The position numbers and the translations under genes are program-made. Under the pieces are notes generated by a model, which saw nothing but the letters and a program-made list of their open reading frames with translations, was not told the DNA's origin and did no database searches. 45,556 nucleotides of DNA, from NCBI GenBank assembly GCA_903830565.1, contig CAIKUF010000159.1:1-45556 (forward strand). The letters run 5' to 3'. Of the stretch, positions 29,652 through 38,425 are shown piece after piece; the first letter of the stretch is position 1; the number at the start of each line of letters is the position of its first letter. The DNA is from an uncultured bacterium (GTDB lineage: Bacteria > Pseudomonadota > Gammaproteobacteria > Burkholderiales > Burkholderiaceae_C).

Positions 29652-29670
29652 GGTACCGAAGACTGGTACC
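29652..29670 (+). promoter_or_regulatory. Possible hicAB operator (paired GGTACC motifs)
   Basis: GGTACC occurs twice, at 29652-29657 and 29665-29670, 13 bases apart and ending 8 bases before the hicA ATG. The HicB homologue carries a ribbon-helix-helix domain, and such repressors often bind short repeats in their own promoter. The spacing fits repeats somewhat more than one helical turn apart. This is suggestive only. Confidence 0.35.
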
Positions 29671-29678
29671 ATTGAACG

Positions 29679-29933
29679 ATGAAGCGCAAACACCAGCGCA
29701 CGCTTGAGTTGGTGTTCGCCCGCCCGGTCAGCGCCAACATCCCGTGGCGCGACATCGAAGCGTTGTTCGCGGAGTTGGGCGCAGAGATCAGCGAGCGTGA
29801 GGGCAGCCGCGTCGCGGTGGTCGTGTTCGGGGAGGTCAGAGTGTTCCATCGCCCGCATCCATCGCCAAACACCGACAAGGGCGCTGTAGCAAGCGTCCGC
29901 AAGTGGTTGGAGGCACACGGAGTCGAACCATGA
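29679..29933 (+). CDS. hicA: HicA-family toxin
   Basis: HicA proteins are small double-stranded-RNA-binding-fold mRNA interferases. This 84-residue protein has the PWRDIEALFAELGAEI helix, a GSRVAVVVFGEVRVFHRPHP strand pair and a C-terminal VRKWLEAHGV helix. In the best-studied HicA proteins a His follows the Gly-Ser turn; here that position is Arg (GSR), a variant I recall in many proteobacterial members, with histidines instead at FHRPH. It overlaps hicB by ATGA, the expected toxin-antitoxin layout. Confidence 0.8.
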   Translation: MKRKHQRTLELVFARPVSANIPWRDIEALFAELGAEISEREGSRVAVVVFGEVRVFHRPHPSPNTDKGAVASVRKWLEAHGVEP

Positions 29934-30262
29934 ACGTCATGAGCCTGGGTGGGTACCACGCGAAGATCGAATACGACCCCGAACTCGATCTGTTCCGGGG
30001 CGAGATTCTCGGCCTGAGCGGGGGCGCGGACTTCTTCGGCAAGAATCCGAAGGAGTTGCGAACGGAATTCAAGAGGTCGCTCGACGTCTTCCTCCAAGTC
30101 TGCAAGGAAAAGGGCATCGAGCCGCGGCGACATTTCTCCGGCAAGTTCAACCTGCGCATCCCGCCCGAACTGCATGAGCAATTGGCCATCGCCGCGCAGG
30201 CCGAAGGCAAGAGCATCAACGCGCTGGCGCAGGAAGCCTTGATGGAGCGCGTCGCTTCGTGA
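29930..30262 (+). CDS. hicB: HicB-family antitoxin
   Basis: This 110-residue protein has the degenerate RNase-H-like HicB fold at the N-terminus (GYHAKIEYDPELDLFRGEIL, then LRTEFKRSLDVFLQVCKEKG) and an Arc-type ribbon-helix-helix at the C-terminus (GKFNLRIPPELHEQLAIAAQ and onward to about residue 105). The first part should bind and block HicA, and the second should bind DNA for autorepression. The ATG overlaps the hicA stop. The pair interrupts the usual eno-ftsB neighbourhood. Confidence 0.85.
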   Translation: MNVMSLGGYHAKIEYDPELDLFRGEILGLSGGADFFGKNPKELRTEFKRSLDVFLQVCKEKGIEPRRHFSGKFNLRIPPELHEQLAIAAQAEGKSINALAQEALMERVAS

Positions 30263-30368
30263 CGAACGTCCATCCTTCCGGCCACGCGAAGCTGGGGCAC
30301 CGAACCCTTTTGCCCGACAGCGCGGTGAGCGTTATGTCTCACGTTGATACGCGCCTTCAAGAGATCTG

Positions 30369-30644
30369 ATGCGCCTCGTCACCCTCGCCCTGCTGACCCT
30401 GCTTGCCCTTGTCCAGGCCGAACTCTGGTTCGGCAAGGGAGGCCTTCCGCGCAAGCTCGAGCTCGAAGGCAAACTGCACGCGCAGCAAGCCAGCAACGAC
30501 GCCGCGCGCACGCGCAACGAGCAGATGGCAGCCGAGGTGCGCGACCTGAAGGAAGGCCTGGAGATGGTCGAGGAGAAGGCACGCTTCGAGCTCGGGATGG
30601 TCAAGCCCGACGAGATCCTGGTGCAGATCTCGACCAAGCCCTGA
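30369..30644 (+). CDS. ftsB: Cell division protein FtsB
   Basis: FtsB joins FtsL and FtsQ in the divisome at the inner membrane. The 91-residue protein has one membrane segment (residues 2-19), a coiled coil at about 28-68 with ARTRNEQMAAEVRDLKEGLE, and the characteristic ending EKARFELGMVKPDEILVQI. AAGAGA precedes the ATG. Its position downstream of eno is the normal one, although hicAB and a small gene now lie between. A 106-base gap separates it from hicB and shows no clear terminator. Confidence 0.95.
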   Translation: MRLVTLALLTLLALVQAELWFGKGGLPRKLELEGKLHAQQASNDAARTRNEQMAAEVRDLKEGLEMVEEKARFELGMVKPDEILVQISTKP

Positions 30645-30657
30645 CCCTGCGGCCTTG

Positions 30658-31287
30658 ATGAACGCACTGCTGCAGGCACTGCAGCCCCTCTTCGCTCCGG
30701 CATTCAGCGCCTGGGGCTCGCCCGTCGCCTGGCTCGAGATCGTCGCCTTCGTGCTCGCGCTGGCGATGGTGTTGCTGAACATCCGCGTCAACCCGATCGC
30801 GTGGCCGCTGGCGATCGTCAGCTCGCTGCTCTACTTCACGCTGTTCTGGAACAGCCGCCTGTACGGCGACGCGAGCCTGCAGATCTTCTTCGCGCTTGTC
30901 GCCGCCTGGGGCTGGTGGCAGTGGCTGCGCGGCACCGCTGCCGACGGCACGGCGCTGCGCGTGACCTGGCTGCCGGCTCGCACGCGCTGGACGCTGGTCG
31001 GCGTGATGGCGCTGGCCTGGCCGGCGACGGGCCTCTTCCTGCGCCGCTACACCGACACCGACGTGCCGTGGTGGGACGCCTTCCCCACCGCCGGCAGCGT
31101 GATCGGCCAATGGCTGCTCGGCCGCAAGCACGTCGAGAACTGGGCCGTGTGGGTGGCCGTGAACGTCGTCAGCGTGGCGTTGTTCGCCTACAAGGGGCTG
31201 TGGCTGACGGCGGCGCTCTACGCCGTCTTCATCGCGCTCTCGGCGCAGGGCTGGCGAAGCTGGACGCGCCTTGCGCCGGCGCGATGA
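30658..31287 (+). CDS. pnuC: Nicotinamide riboside transporter PnuC
   Basis: PnuC lets nicotinamide riboside cross the inner membrane by facilitated diffusion, trapped by phosphorylation inside. The 209-residue protein has about seven hydrophobic segments. Typical PnuC motifs are VLLNIRVNPIAWPLAIVSSL, FALVAAWGWWQWLRG and the late ENWAVWVAVNVVSVALFAYK, which holds the conserved W-x-x-x-N. I start at ATG 30658, just inside a TTG. The stop overlaps the kinase gene that follows as ATGA, which strengthens the nicotinamide riboside assignment over thiamine or riboflavin relatives. Confidence 0.88.
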   Translation: MNALLQALQPLFAPAFSAWGSPVAWLEIVAFVLALAMVLLNIRVNPIAWPLAIVSSLLYFTLFWNSRLYGDASLQIFFALVAAWGWWQWLRGTAADGTALRVTWLPARTRWTLVGVMALAWPATGLFLRRYTDTDVPWWDAFPTAGSVIGQWLLGRKHVENWAVWVAVNVVSVALFAYKGLWLTAALYAVFIALSAQGWRSWTRLAPAR

Positions 31288-31823
31288 AGCCGGCCTTCGT
31301 AATCGCCATCGTCGGTGCCGAGAGCAGCGGCAAGACGACGCTCGCGCAGCAGTTGCAGACGCGCCTTGCCGCCGACGGGCTGACGACGGCACTGGTCGGC
31401 GAGACCCTGCGCGAGTTCTGCGACCGCCACCGCCGCACGCCGCGCATCGACGAGCAGGCAGCGATTGCCGCCGAGCAGACGCAGCGCATAGCCACCGCCG
31501 CCGCGAATCATGCGGTCGTCGTTGCCGACACGACGGCGCTGATGACGGCCGTCTACAGCGAATTCGTGTTCGGCGATGCGAGCCTGTATGCGATCGGCGA
31601 GGCCGCACACCGCCGCGCTGGCCTGACGCTGCTGACCGCGCTCGACCTGCCGTGGCAGGCCGACGGCCTGCAGCGCGACGGCGAGCATGTGCGCGCTCCC
31701 GTCGATGCCGCCATTCGCGCGGCGCTTGAGCGCATCGCGCATCCGTTCGTCGTCGTCTCTGGCCAGGGCGAGGCGCGGCTGCAATCGGCCTGGCACGCCG
31801 TACGGCAGGCCTTGCCGAAGTGA
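31284..31823 (+). CDS. NadR-type nicotinamide riboside kinase
   Basis: This 179-residue P-loop protein (IVGAESSGKTTL, residues 9-20) matches the stand-alone kinase domain of NadR, which phosphorylates nicotinamide riboside to NMN. It lacks the HTH and adenylyltransferase domains of full NadR. Further segments are VGETLREFCDRHRRTPRIDE, VVVADTTALMTAVYSEFVFG and LTLLTALDLPWQADGLQRDG. With the overlapping pnuC gene it forms an uptake-and-trap pair for NAD salvage. NMN adenylyltransferase must be encoded elsewhere. Confidence 0.82.
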   Translation: MKPAFVIAIVGAESSGKTTLAQQLQTRLAADGLTTALVGETLREFCDRHRRTPRIDEQAAIAAEQTQRIATAAANHAVVVADTTALMTAVYSEFVFGDASLYAIGEAAHRRAGLTLLTALDLPWQADGLQRDGEHVRAPVDAAIRAALERIAHPFVVVSGQGEARLQSAWHAVRQALPK

Positions 31824-31859
31824 TGCTGCCGCGCCTGCCGACCTGCTAGCCTAGCCCCA

Positions 31860-33101
31860 ATGCCTTCTTCCCACTCCGAGCGCGCTGCGATGACCCCGTC
31901 CACGGTCGTGCTCGTGCTGACGCTGCTGCTCGGCATCCAGCCGGTCACGACCGACCTCTACCTGCCGGCCCTGCCCGATCTCGCGACCTCGCTCAATGCG
32001 CCGATGAGCGCGGCGCAGCTCACGCTGTCGGCGCTGATCATCTGTTTCGGCGTCGCGCAGCTCGCCTGGGGGCCGCTGTCGGACCGCTTCGGCCGCCGGC
32101 CCATCCTGCTGACGGGCCTCGCGCTCTACACCGTGGCCGGCCTCGGCGCCGCGCTGTCGCCTTCGATCGCGTGGCTGGTCGGCTGGCGCGCGCTGCAGGG
32201 CGTGGGCATGGCGGCGTCGGTGGCCTGCGGGCGCTCCATCGTGCGCGACCTCTACGAGCCGCGCGAAGGCGCGCGCGTGATGTCGCGTGCGCTCGGCGGC
32301 CTCGGGCTGCTGGCGATGCTGAGCCCGCTGCTCGGCGGCTGGATCGCGCAGCACGCGAACTGGCATGCGGCGCTGGGCGCGGTGTCGGTCTTCGGTGCGG
32401 TCACGCTGGCCGTCGTCGCGCTGCGCTTTCAGGAGTCGCTGCATCGCAGGAACGCCCGCGCCACCGAACTGCGCCACGTCGCCGGCAACTGGCAACGCAT
32501 CCTCGCCAACCCGACCTTCATCGCCTGGACGGCGCTTCAATGCGCGACCTGGGGCGGCCTGTTCACGATGCTCGCCTCGTCGTCCTTCGTCTTCATCGAG
32601 GTGATGGGCACGAGCCAGCTCGCCTACGGCGCGGTGCTGGCGGGCAGCTCGGCGGCCTACATCGCCGGCACCTTCGTCTGCCGCTTCATGCTGCGCGACG
32701 GCGATGCCTCGCGCGCGGTGCGCTTCGGCGCGCTCTTCACGCTCGCCGGCGGCCTGCTGCTGGCCGGCCTGTCGCTCGCCGGCGTGCGCTCGGTATGGGC
32801 GATGGCGCTGCCGTTCATGGTCTACAACGTCGGCCACGGCATCCACCAGCCGTGCGGGCAGGCCGGCGCCGTGAGCCCCTTCCCCGACAGCGCGGGAACG
32901 GCGGCGTCGCTCTCCGGCTTCGCGATGATGGCCACCGCGTTCGTGATCGGCATTGTGCTCGGGCGGGTGATGAACGGCACCGTGTTCCCGCTCACTCTGG
33001 GCGTCGGCGGCTTCTCCGTCTGCGTCGCCGTGATCGCATGGACGTTGGTGCGCAAGCACGGCGACCGGCGCGTGCCGGGCCCGCGCGTGCAAGTCGCATG
33101 A
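31860..33101 (+). CDS. Bcr/CflA family multidrug efflux MFS transporter
   Basis: This 413-residue major facilitator protein has about 12 membrane segments. It has the Bcr/CflA N-terminus ([16 protein letters not shown]), the loop 2-3 motif [11 protein letters not shown], and the motif C-like region in segment 5 ([14 protein letters not shown]). Members are proton-driven exporters of drugs such as bicyclomycin or chloramphenicol in other species. The substrate here is unknown. The stop overlaps the miaA start as ATGA, so both are likely in one transcript. ATG 31890, ten codons downstream, is an alternative start. Confidence 0.88.
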   Translation: MPSSHSERAAMTPSTVVLVLTLLLGIQPVTTDLYLPALPDLATSLNAPMSAAQLTLSALIICFGVAQLAWGPLSDRFGRRPILLTGLALYTVAGLGAALSPSIAWLVGWRALQGVGMAASVACGRSIVRDLYEPREGARVMSRALGGLGLLAMLSPLLGGWIAQHANWHAALGAVSVFGAVTLAVVALRFQESLHRRNARATELRHVAGNWQRILANPTFIAWTALQCATWGGLFTMLASSSFVFIEVMGTSQLAYGAVLAGSSAAYIAGTFVCRFMLRDGDASRAVRFGALFTLAGGLLLAGLSLAGVRSVWAMALPFMVYNVGHGIHQPCGQAGAVSPFPDSAGTAASLSGFAMMATAFVIGIVLGRVMNGTVFPLTLGVGGFSVCVAVIAWTLVRKHGDRRVPGPRVQVA

Positions 33102-34042
33102 AGTACCTCTGCATCGCCGGCCCCACGGCGGCGGGCAAGACTGCCGCGGCGCTGGCCGTGGCCGAAGCGCTGGCACCGACGCGGCCGGTCGAGATCGTCA
33201 GCGTCGATTCGGCGCTCGTCTATCGCGGCATGGACATCGGCACCGCCAAGCCGAGCGCAGAGGAGCTTCGGCGCGTGCCGCACCACCTGATCGACATCCT
33301 CGATCCGTCCGAGGCCTACTCGGCGGCGCGCTTCGTCGGCGATGCGCAACGGCTGATCGAAGAGATCAACGCGCGCGGCCACCTGCCGCTCTTGGTCGGC
33401 GGAACGATGCTCTACTTCAAGGCCCTCTTCGAGGGTCTGGACGCGATGCCCGCCGCCGACCGCGCGGTGCGCGCGGCGCTGAATGCGAAGTCCGCCGCCG
33501 AGGGCCCGTACGCGCTCTACGAGGAGCTGCAACGCGTCGACCCGGCGACCGCGGCGCGATTGCCGGCTGGCGACTCGCAACGCATCCAGCGTGCGCTCGA
33601 AGTGTTCCGCGTCAGCGGCAAGCCGATGTCCGAGCACCACACGCTGAAGACGCCCGCGCTGCCACATGCGCCGCTGATCGCGCTCGAACCGCAGGACCGC
33701 GTTTGGCTGCACGAGCGCATCGAGCGCCGCTTTCGGCGGATGCTAACGGACGGACTGCTGCGCGAGGTGCGCGCGCTGCGTTCGCGGCGCGAGCTCGAGG
33801 CCGACATGCCGTCGATGCGCTGCGTCGGCTACCGCCAGGTCTGGCAGGCGCTGGACAACGGCACGCTGGACACCGTCGCCGAGCGCGGCATCGCGGCCAC
33901 GCGCCAACTCGCCAAGCGCCAGCTCACCTGGCTGCGCAGCATGCCCGAGCGCCGCATCGTCGCCTGCGACGCGCCCGACGCCACCGCGCAGGTGGTCGCC
34001 ACTGTGCGCAACTTGCTGGAAGTGCCGCATGGCGCTGCTTGA
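33098..34042 (+). CDS. miaA: tRNA dimethylallyltransferase
   Basis: MiaA adds a dimethylallyl group to A37 of tRNAs that read UNN codons. The 314-residue protein begins with the P-loop [15 protein letters not shown]. It continues with [58 protein letters not shown] and [11 protein letters not shown], all canonical. A late [10 protein letters not shown] and [14 protein letters not shown] complete the match. It overlaps the preceding transporter gene by 4 bases and the following ABC gene by 14 bases. Confidence 0.97.
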   Translation: MKYLCIAGPTAAGKTAAALAVAEALAPTRPVEIVSVDSALVYRGMDIGTAKPSAEELRRVPHHLIDILDPSEAYSAARFVGDAQRLIEEINARGHLPLLVGGTMLYFKALFEGLDAMPAADRAVRAALNAKSAAEGPYALYEELQRVDPATAARLPAGDSQRIQRALEVFRVSGKPMSEHHTLKTPALPHAPLIALEPQDRVWLHERIERRFRRMLTDGLLREVRALRSRRELEADMPSMRCVGYRQVWQALDNGTLDTVAERGIAATRQLAKRQLTWLRSMPERRIVACDAPDATAQVVATVRNLLEVPHGAA

Positions 34043-34688
34043 AGTCAGCGGCCTCGCCAAGCACTACGGCGAGACGCCGGTCTTCGCCAGCGTGAACCTG
34101 ACGGTGCAGGCTGGCGAGTTCGTTGCCATCCTCGGCGAATCGGGGGTCGGCAAGTCGACGCTGCTCAACTGCATCGCCGGGCTGGACAGCGTCGACGCCG
34201 GCTCGGTGCGCATCGCGGGCATCGACATCACAACGCTGCCCGAGCCCGAAGCTGCCCTGCTGCGGCGCGGCCGGCTCGGCTTCGTGTTCCAGGCCTTTCA
34301 CGTGCTGCCGCATCTCTCGGTGTTCCACAACGTCGCGCTGCCGCTCTTGCTCCTCAAGCGCCCCGACCCCGCACGCGTGCGCCAGGTGCTGGCCGCGGTC
34401 GGCCTCGCGGCGCTGGAAGAGCGCCTGCCGCAGCAGCTCTCGGGTGGGCAGTTGCAGCGCGTCGCCATCGCGCGCGCGCTCGTGCACCGGCCCGACCTGA
34501 TCCTCGCCGACGAGCCGACCGGCAACCTCGACCCTGCCACCGCCGAGCGGGTGATGGACCTTCTCGCCGCGCAGGTGCGCAATGAAGGCGCGGCCTGCGT
34601 GCTGGTGACGCATTCGCGCATGGCCGCCGCGCGCGCGGACCGCGTGCTGGTGCTGGCGGCCGACGGCATCTCACGGGCGTCCAGCTAA
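34029..34688 (+). CDS. LolD/MacB-type ABC transporter ATP-binding protein
   Basis: This 219-residue ATPase has Walker [10 protein letters not shown] (36-44), the signature [15 protein letters not shown] (from 137) and Walker [13 protein letters not shown]. It belongs to the group that powers FtsX-type permeases (LolD, MacB, FtsE). The permease gene follows after a 126-base gap that contains a repeat. The stop codon of miaA lies inside its 5' end. The substrate is unknown; the gene set differs from lolCDE because there is one double-length permease and a secreted lipocalin-like protein. Confidence 0.92.
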   Translation: MALLEVSGLAKHYGETPVFASVNLTVQAGEFVAILGESGVGKSTLLNCIAGLDSVDAGSVRIAGIDITTLPEPEAALLRRGRLGFVFQAFHVLPHLSVFHNVALPLLLLKRPDPARVRQVLAAVGLAALEERLPQQLSGGQLQRVAIARALVHRPDLILADEPTGNLDPATAERVMDLLAAQVRNEGAACVLVTHSRMAAARADRVLVLAADGISRASS

Positions 34689-34710
34689 GCAATGGGTGGG
34701 TCTCGAAAGT

Positions 34711-34806
34711 GCCCTCACCCCAGCCCTCTCCCGCAAGCAGGAGAGGGAGTTGAATGGCGCTGGTCTGCCCCCTCTCCCGCTTGCGGGAGAGGGTTGGGGT
34801 GAGGGC
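34711..34806. repeat. REP-like palindromic repeat
   Basis: Arms at 34711-34737 and 34780-34806 are inverted copies matching at 26 of 27 positions (GCCCTCACCCCAGCCCTCTC and onward). Each arm also forms a local hairpin around CCCTCTCCCGC. I recall this CCCTCACCCC...CTCTCCCGC type as a very common intergenic repeat in proteobacteria. The right arm ends in GAGGGC, 8 bases before the permease ATG, and so probably supplies its ribosome binding site. Confidence 0.85.
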
Positions 34807-34814
34807 AAAGCCTG

Positions 34815-37340
34815 ATGTTGGCCCTGCTGCAAGCCCTGTCGTGGCCTGAACTGCGACTGCACCCGTGGCGCAACGCGACCGCGCTGCTGGCGGTGATGCT
34901 GGGGGTGGCGCTCGCGTTCTCGGTCCAGCTCATCAACGAATCGGCGCTGAGCGAATTCGGCGCCGCCGTGCGCTCGGTCAATGGCCAGGCCGACTTCGAG
35001 CTGCGCTCGGCCTACCGCGGCAGCGCGGGCGGCTTCGACGAGCAGCTCTACGCGCGCGTCGCGAAGCACCCGCAGGTCGCGATCGCGAGCCCGGTCGTCG
35101 AACTCGACACTTATGCCCTCGGCGCAGGCGGCAAGCGCGCCCCGTTGCGCGTTCTGGGCCTGGACATGCTGGTCGCCGCGCCGCTCTCACCTAGCCTGCT
35201 GCCACGGCCCTTCGCCGGCGAAGCGCGGCTGGCGATGCTGGACCCGGGCGCAGTGTTCCTGAACCCGGCGGCGCAGCAGGCGCTGGGGCTCACCGCGCCG
35301 ACGGCGAGCAGCACGCTGCGGATGGTCGCCGGCACCGGCGTGATCAGCCTACACGTCGCGGGCACCGTGGATGCCGGCGGCGCGGCGCTGGCGCTGATGG
35401 ACATTGCCGGCGCGCAGGCGAGTTTCGGCCTCGTCGGCAAGCTGAGCCGCATCGACGTGCGCCTCGCACCCGGCGCCGACCGCGACGCCGTGCTGCGCGA
35501 TCTGGCGCTGCCGCCCGGCGTTCGCGCCGCCGCGCCCGAGGAGGCCGAGCAGCGGCTCTCCAACGTCTCGCGCGCCTACCGCGTCAACCTGACCGTGCTC
35601 GCGCTGGTGGCCCTGTTCACGGGCGCGTTCCTGGTCTTCTCGGTGCTTTCGCTGTCGGTCGCCAAGCGGCTGCCGCAGTTCGCGCTGCTCGGCGTACTCG
35701 GCATGAGCGCGCGCGAGCGGCTCACGCTCGTCGTCGTTGAGTCCGCCCTGCTCGGCATCGTCGGCAGCGCGTTCGGGCTGGCGCTCGGCACCGCGCTCGC
35801 AGCGCTCGCGCTGCACTGGCTGGCGGGCGATCTGGGCGGCGGCTTCTTCCAGGGCGTGACGGCGCCGCTGCAGTTCAGCCCGGTGGCAGCATTGATCTAC
35901 GGCGCGCTCGGCGTCGCGGCGGCGGTGGCGGGCGGCTGGCTGCCGGCGCGCAATGCGCAGCGGCTGGCGCCGGCTCAGGCGCTCAAGGGGCTGGGGTCGA
36001 TCGACGACAACGTGGCGCACTCTTGGCTCGGCCCCGTACTGCTCATCGCAGGCGTCGCGCTCGCGTTCACGCCGCCGGTCTTCGGGCTGCCGCTGGGTGC
36101 GTACGCGGCGGTCGGCTGCCTGCTGCTCGGCGGCATCGGCTGCGTTCCGCTGGCGGTGGCGCTGCTGCTGCGCGGCGTCGCGCCGCCGCAGTCGGCGCTG
36201 CCGCTGCTCGCCGTCGAGCGCGCGCGCCAGCAGCGCCACAGCGCGACCATCGCGGTGGCGGGCGTAGTGGCGAGCCTCGCGCTCTCGGTCGCGCTGACGG
36301 TCATGGTGGCGAGCTTTCGCGACTCGATGACGCGCTGGCTGGACAGCGTGCTCCCGGCCGAGCTCTACGTGCGCGCAACGGCAGGATTGAACGCTGCCGA
36401 CAGCGTCTTCCTCGCCGACAGCTTCGTGCAGGCGGTGGCGAGAGTGCCCGGCGTCGCCCGCGTCGACGCGCAGCGCGTGACGCAGGTGCAGTTCGCGCCC
36501 GAGCGCCCGGCCGTGTCGCTGATCGCCAAGCCGATCGCCGACCCGGCGCGTTCGCTGCCGCTCGTGGGCAACCCGCTCCCCTCCGAGCCCGGCCGGATAG
36601 CGGTCTACGCGAGCGAGGCGATGGTCAGCCTGTACGGCGCCGCGCCCGGCACCACCTTGATGCTGCCGCTGCCGGGCGGCGGCACGCAGCCGCTTCGGGT
36701 GCGCGGCGTCTGGCGCGACTACGCGCGCCAGGGCGGCGCACTGCAGATAGCCCTCGCCGACTACCGCCGGCTGACCGGCGATGAACGCGTCAACGACCTC
36801 GCGCTGTGGTTGGCGCCCGGCGCCGACATGGCCGCCGTGCAGAAGGCGATCGCCGCACTGGCCGGCGACGCCGCGGTCGAGTTCGCGCCGACGGGCGAGA
36901 TCCGCGCCTTCTCGATGCGCATCTTCGACCGCAGCTTCGCCGTCACCTACTGGCTGCAGGCGGTCTCGATCGCAATCGGCCTGGTCGGCATCGCGGCCAG
37001 CTTCTCGGCGCAGGTGCTGTCGCGGCGCAAGGAGTTCGGCCTCTTGACGCACCTCGGGTTGACGCGGCGCCAGATCGTCACCGTCGTCGCCGCCGAGGGC
37101 GCGGTGTGGACCGCCGCCGGCGCGCTGCTCGGGCTCGCGCTCGGGCTTGCGGTGAGCGTGGTGCTGGTCGAGGTGGTCAACCCGCAGAGCTTTCACTGGA
37201 CGATGGACCTCGCGCTGCCGCTGGTGCACCTGGCGTTTCTGTGCGGCGCCGTGCTCGCCGCCGGCACCGTCACCGCCTGGCTGGCCGCGCGTACGCTAGC
37301 GGCGCACGACATGGCGCTCGCCGTGAAGGAGGACTGGTGA
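34815..37340 (+). CDS. FtsX/MacB-type ABC transporter permease
   Basis: This 841-residue permease has two FtsX-like halves. The first membrane segment is at about residues 15-37, followed by a large periplasmic domain (about 38-250) and segments near 260-400 and 405-465. After a second periplasmic part come segments near 715-735 and 760-830. GVLGMSARERLTLVVVESALLG and HLGLTRRQIVTVVAAEGAVW are the coupling helices expected to touch the ATPase. The length and duplication resemble the 'putative ABC transporter' group in operons with a secreted hydrolase. It shares a base with the next gene (TGATG). Confidence 0.9.
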   Translation: MLALLQALSWPELRLHPWRNATALLAVMLGVALAFSVQLINESALSEFGAAVRSVNGQADFELRSAYRGSAGGFDEQLYARVAKHPQVAIASPVVELDTYALGAGGKRAPLRVLGLDMLVAAPLSPSLLPRPFAGEARLAMLDPGAVFLNPAAQQALGLTAPTASSTLRMVAGTGVISLHVAGTVDAGGAALALMDIAGAQASFGLVGKLSRIDVRLAPGADRDAVLRDLALPPGVRAAAPEEAEQRLSNVSRAYRVNLTVLALVALFTGAFLVFSVLSLSVAKRLPQFALLGVLGMSARERLTLVVVESALLGIVGSAFGLALGTALAALALHWLAGDLGGGFFQGVTAPLQFSPVAALIYGALGVAAAVAGGWLPARNAQRLAPAQALKGLGSIDDNVAHSWLGPVLLIAGVALAFTPPVFGLPLGAYAAVGCLLLGGIGCVPLAVALLLRGVAPPQSALPLLAVERARQQRHSATIAVAGVVASLALSVALTVMVASFRDSMTRWLDSVLPAELYVRATAGLNAADSVFLADSFVQAVARVPGVARVDAQRVTQVQFAPERPAVSLIAKPIADPARSLPLVGNPLPSEPGRIAVYASEAMVSLYGAAPGTTLMLPLPGGGTQPLRVRGVWRDYARQGGALQIALADYRRLTGDERVNDLALWLAPGADMAAVQKAIAALAGDAAVEFAPTGEIRAFSMRIFDRSFAVTYWLQAVSIAIGLVGIAASFSAQVLSRRKEFGLLTHLGLTRRQIVTVVAAEGAVWTAAGALLGLALGLAVSVVLVEVVNPQSFHWTMDLALPLVHLAFLCGAVLAAGTVTAWLAARTLAAHDMALAVKEDW

Positions 37341-38425
37341 TGCGCCGCCGTGCCGTGCTCTTCGCAAGCGTCGCGCTGGCGAACCTGCACGCGCTGGCGC
37401 AAGGCATCGTCGCACCCGGCGCGCGGATCGCGCTACCGCGCGATTTCGGCGCCCACCCTAACTTTCGAACCGAGTGGTGGTACGTCACCGGGTGGCTGGA
37501 CGCCCCGGGCGTGCCCGAGCCGTTCGGATTCCAGCTCACGTTCTTTCGCTCGCGCACCGACGTGCCGCAGGGCCATCCGAGCGCGTTTGCCGCGACTCAG
37601 CTCGTGTTCGCCCACGCTGCCCTGACCGACCCCGTCGCCGGCCGGCTGCGCCACGACCAGCGCATCGCCCGCGCCGGGTTCGGCATCGCGCAGGCGAGCG
37701 AGGGCGATACCGACGTGCGGCTGCGCGGCTGGACCCTCAAGCGCGAAGGCCCCGTCGGCAGCCACCGATACGTGGCCCGGCTCGACGCAAGCGCACAGGG
37801 CTTCGCGTTCGACTTCCAACTGGCCGCGACGCAGCCGGTGCTGCTGCAGGGCGACGCCGGCTACTCGCGCAAGGGGCCGGACGCGGAGCAGGCGAGCTAT
37901 TACCTCAGCGAGCCGCAACTCGCGGTGAGCGGAACGTTGACGCTGGACGGCAAGGCGCACAGGGTCAATGGCCGGGCCTGGTTGGACCACGAATGGAGCG
38001 AGTCGCTGCTGCACCCCGAGGCCGTGGGCTGGGACTGGGTGGGCATGAACCTCGACGACGGCGGCGCGCTGACCGCGTTCCGCCTGCGGCGCAAGGACGG
38101 TGGAGCGCTGTGGGCGGGCGGCAGCCTGCGCACCACCGATGGCGGGCTGCGCGTGTTCGGCGCGGACGAGATCCGCTTCACGCCGCTGCGCGTGTGGGTC
38201 AGCCCGGCGACGCAGGCGCGCTACCCGGTGCAGTGGCGCATCGACACGCCCTCAGGCAGCTTCGAAGTGCGCGCGCGCCTGGACGCGCAGGAACTCGACA
38301 GCCGCGCCTCGACCGGTACCGTCTACTGGGAAGGCCTGAGCGACCTCTTCGACGCGCAAGGCCGGCGCATCGGCCGCGGTTACCTCGAGTTGACGGGGTA
38401 CGCCTCGCCGCTGCGGTTGGGCTGA
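37340..38425 (+). CDS. Secreted AttH/CrtC-like lipocalin-fold protein
   Basis: This 361-residue protein starts with a signal peptide (about residues 1-21, RRRAVLFASVALANLHALAQ). The mature part has the family marks FRTEWWYVTGWL, QLTFFRS, the YYLSEPQLAVSGTL strand, AWLDHEWSESLL and a late TGTVYWEGLSDL. This is the AttH/carotenoid 1,2-hydratase-like group, often annotated as predicted secreted hydrolase. No carotenoid genes are near, so carotenoid hydration is unlikely to be its job. It overlaps the permease stop (TGATG), so it should work with the ABC transporter, perhaps handling a lipid-like compound in the periplasm; that is inference. Confidence 0.85.
   Translation: MRRRAVLFASVALANLHALAQGIVAPGARIALPRDFGAHPNFRTEWWYVTGWLDAPGVPEPFGFQLTFFRSRTDVPQGHPSAFAATQLVFAHAALTDPVAGRLRHDQRIARAGFGIAQASEGDTDVRLRGWTLKREGPVGSHRYVARLDASAQGFAFDFQLAATQPVLLQGDAGYSRKGPDAEQASYYLSEPQLAVSGTLTLDGKAHRVNGRAWLDHEWSESLLHPEAVGWDWVGMNLDDGGALTAFRLRRKDGGALWAGGSLRTTDGGLRVFGADEIRFTPLRVWVSPATQARYPVQWRIDTPSGSFEVRARLDAQELDSRASTGTVYWEGLSDLFDAQGRRIGRGYLELTGYASPLRLG

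Noticed and set aside
34711-34806. CRISPR-like repeat
   Set aside because: There are only two arms in inverted orientation with no array, no regular spacers and no cas genes nearby.
37340-38425. Carotenoid 1,2-hydratase (CrtC) as a photosynthesis-related gene
   Set aside because: No other carotenoid or bacteriochlorophyll genes are in the window, and the ABC transporter operon context points to the AttH-type secreted group.
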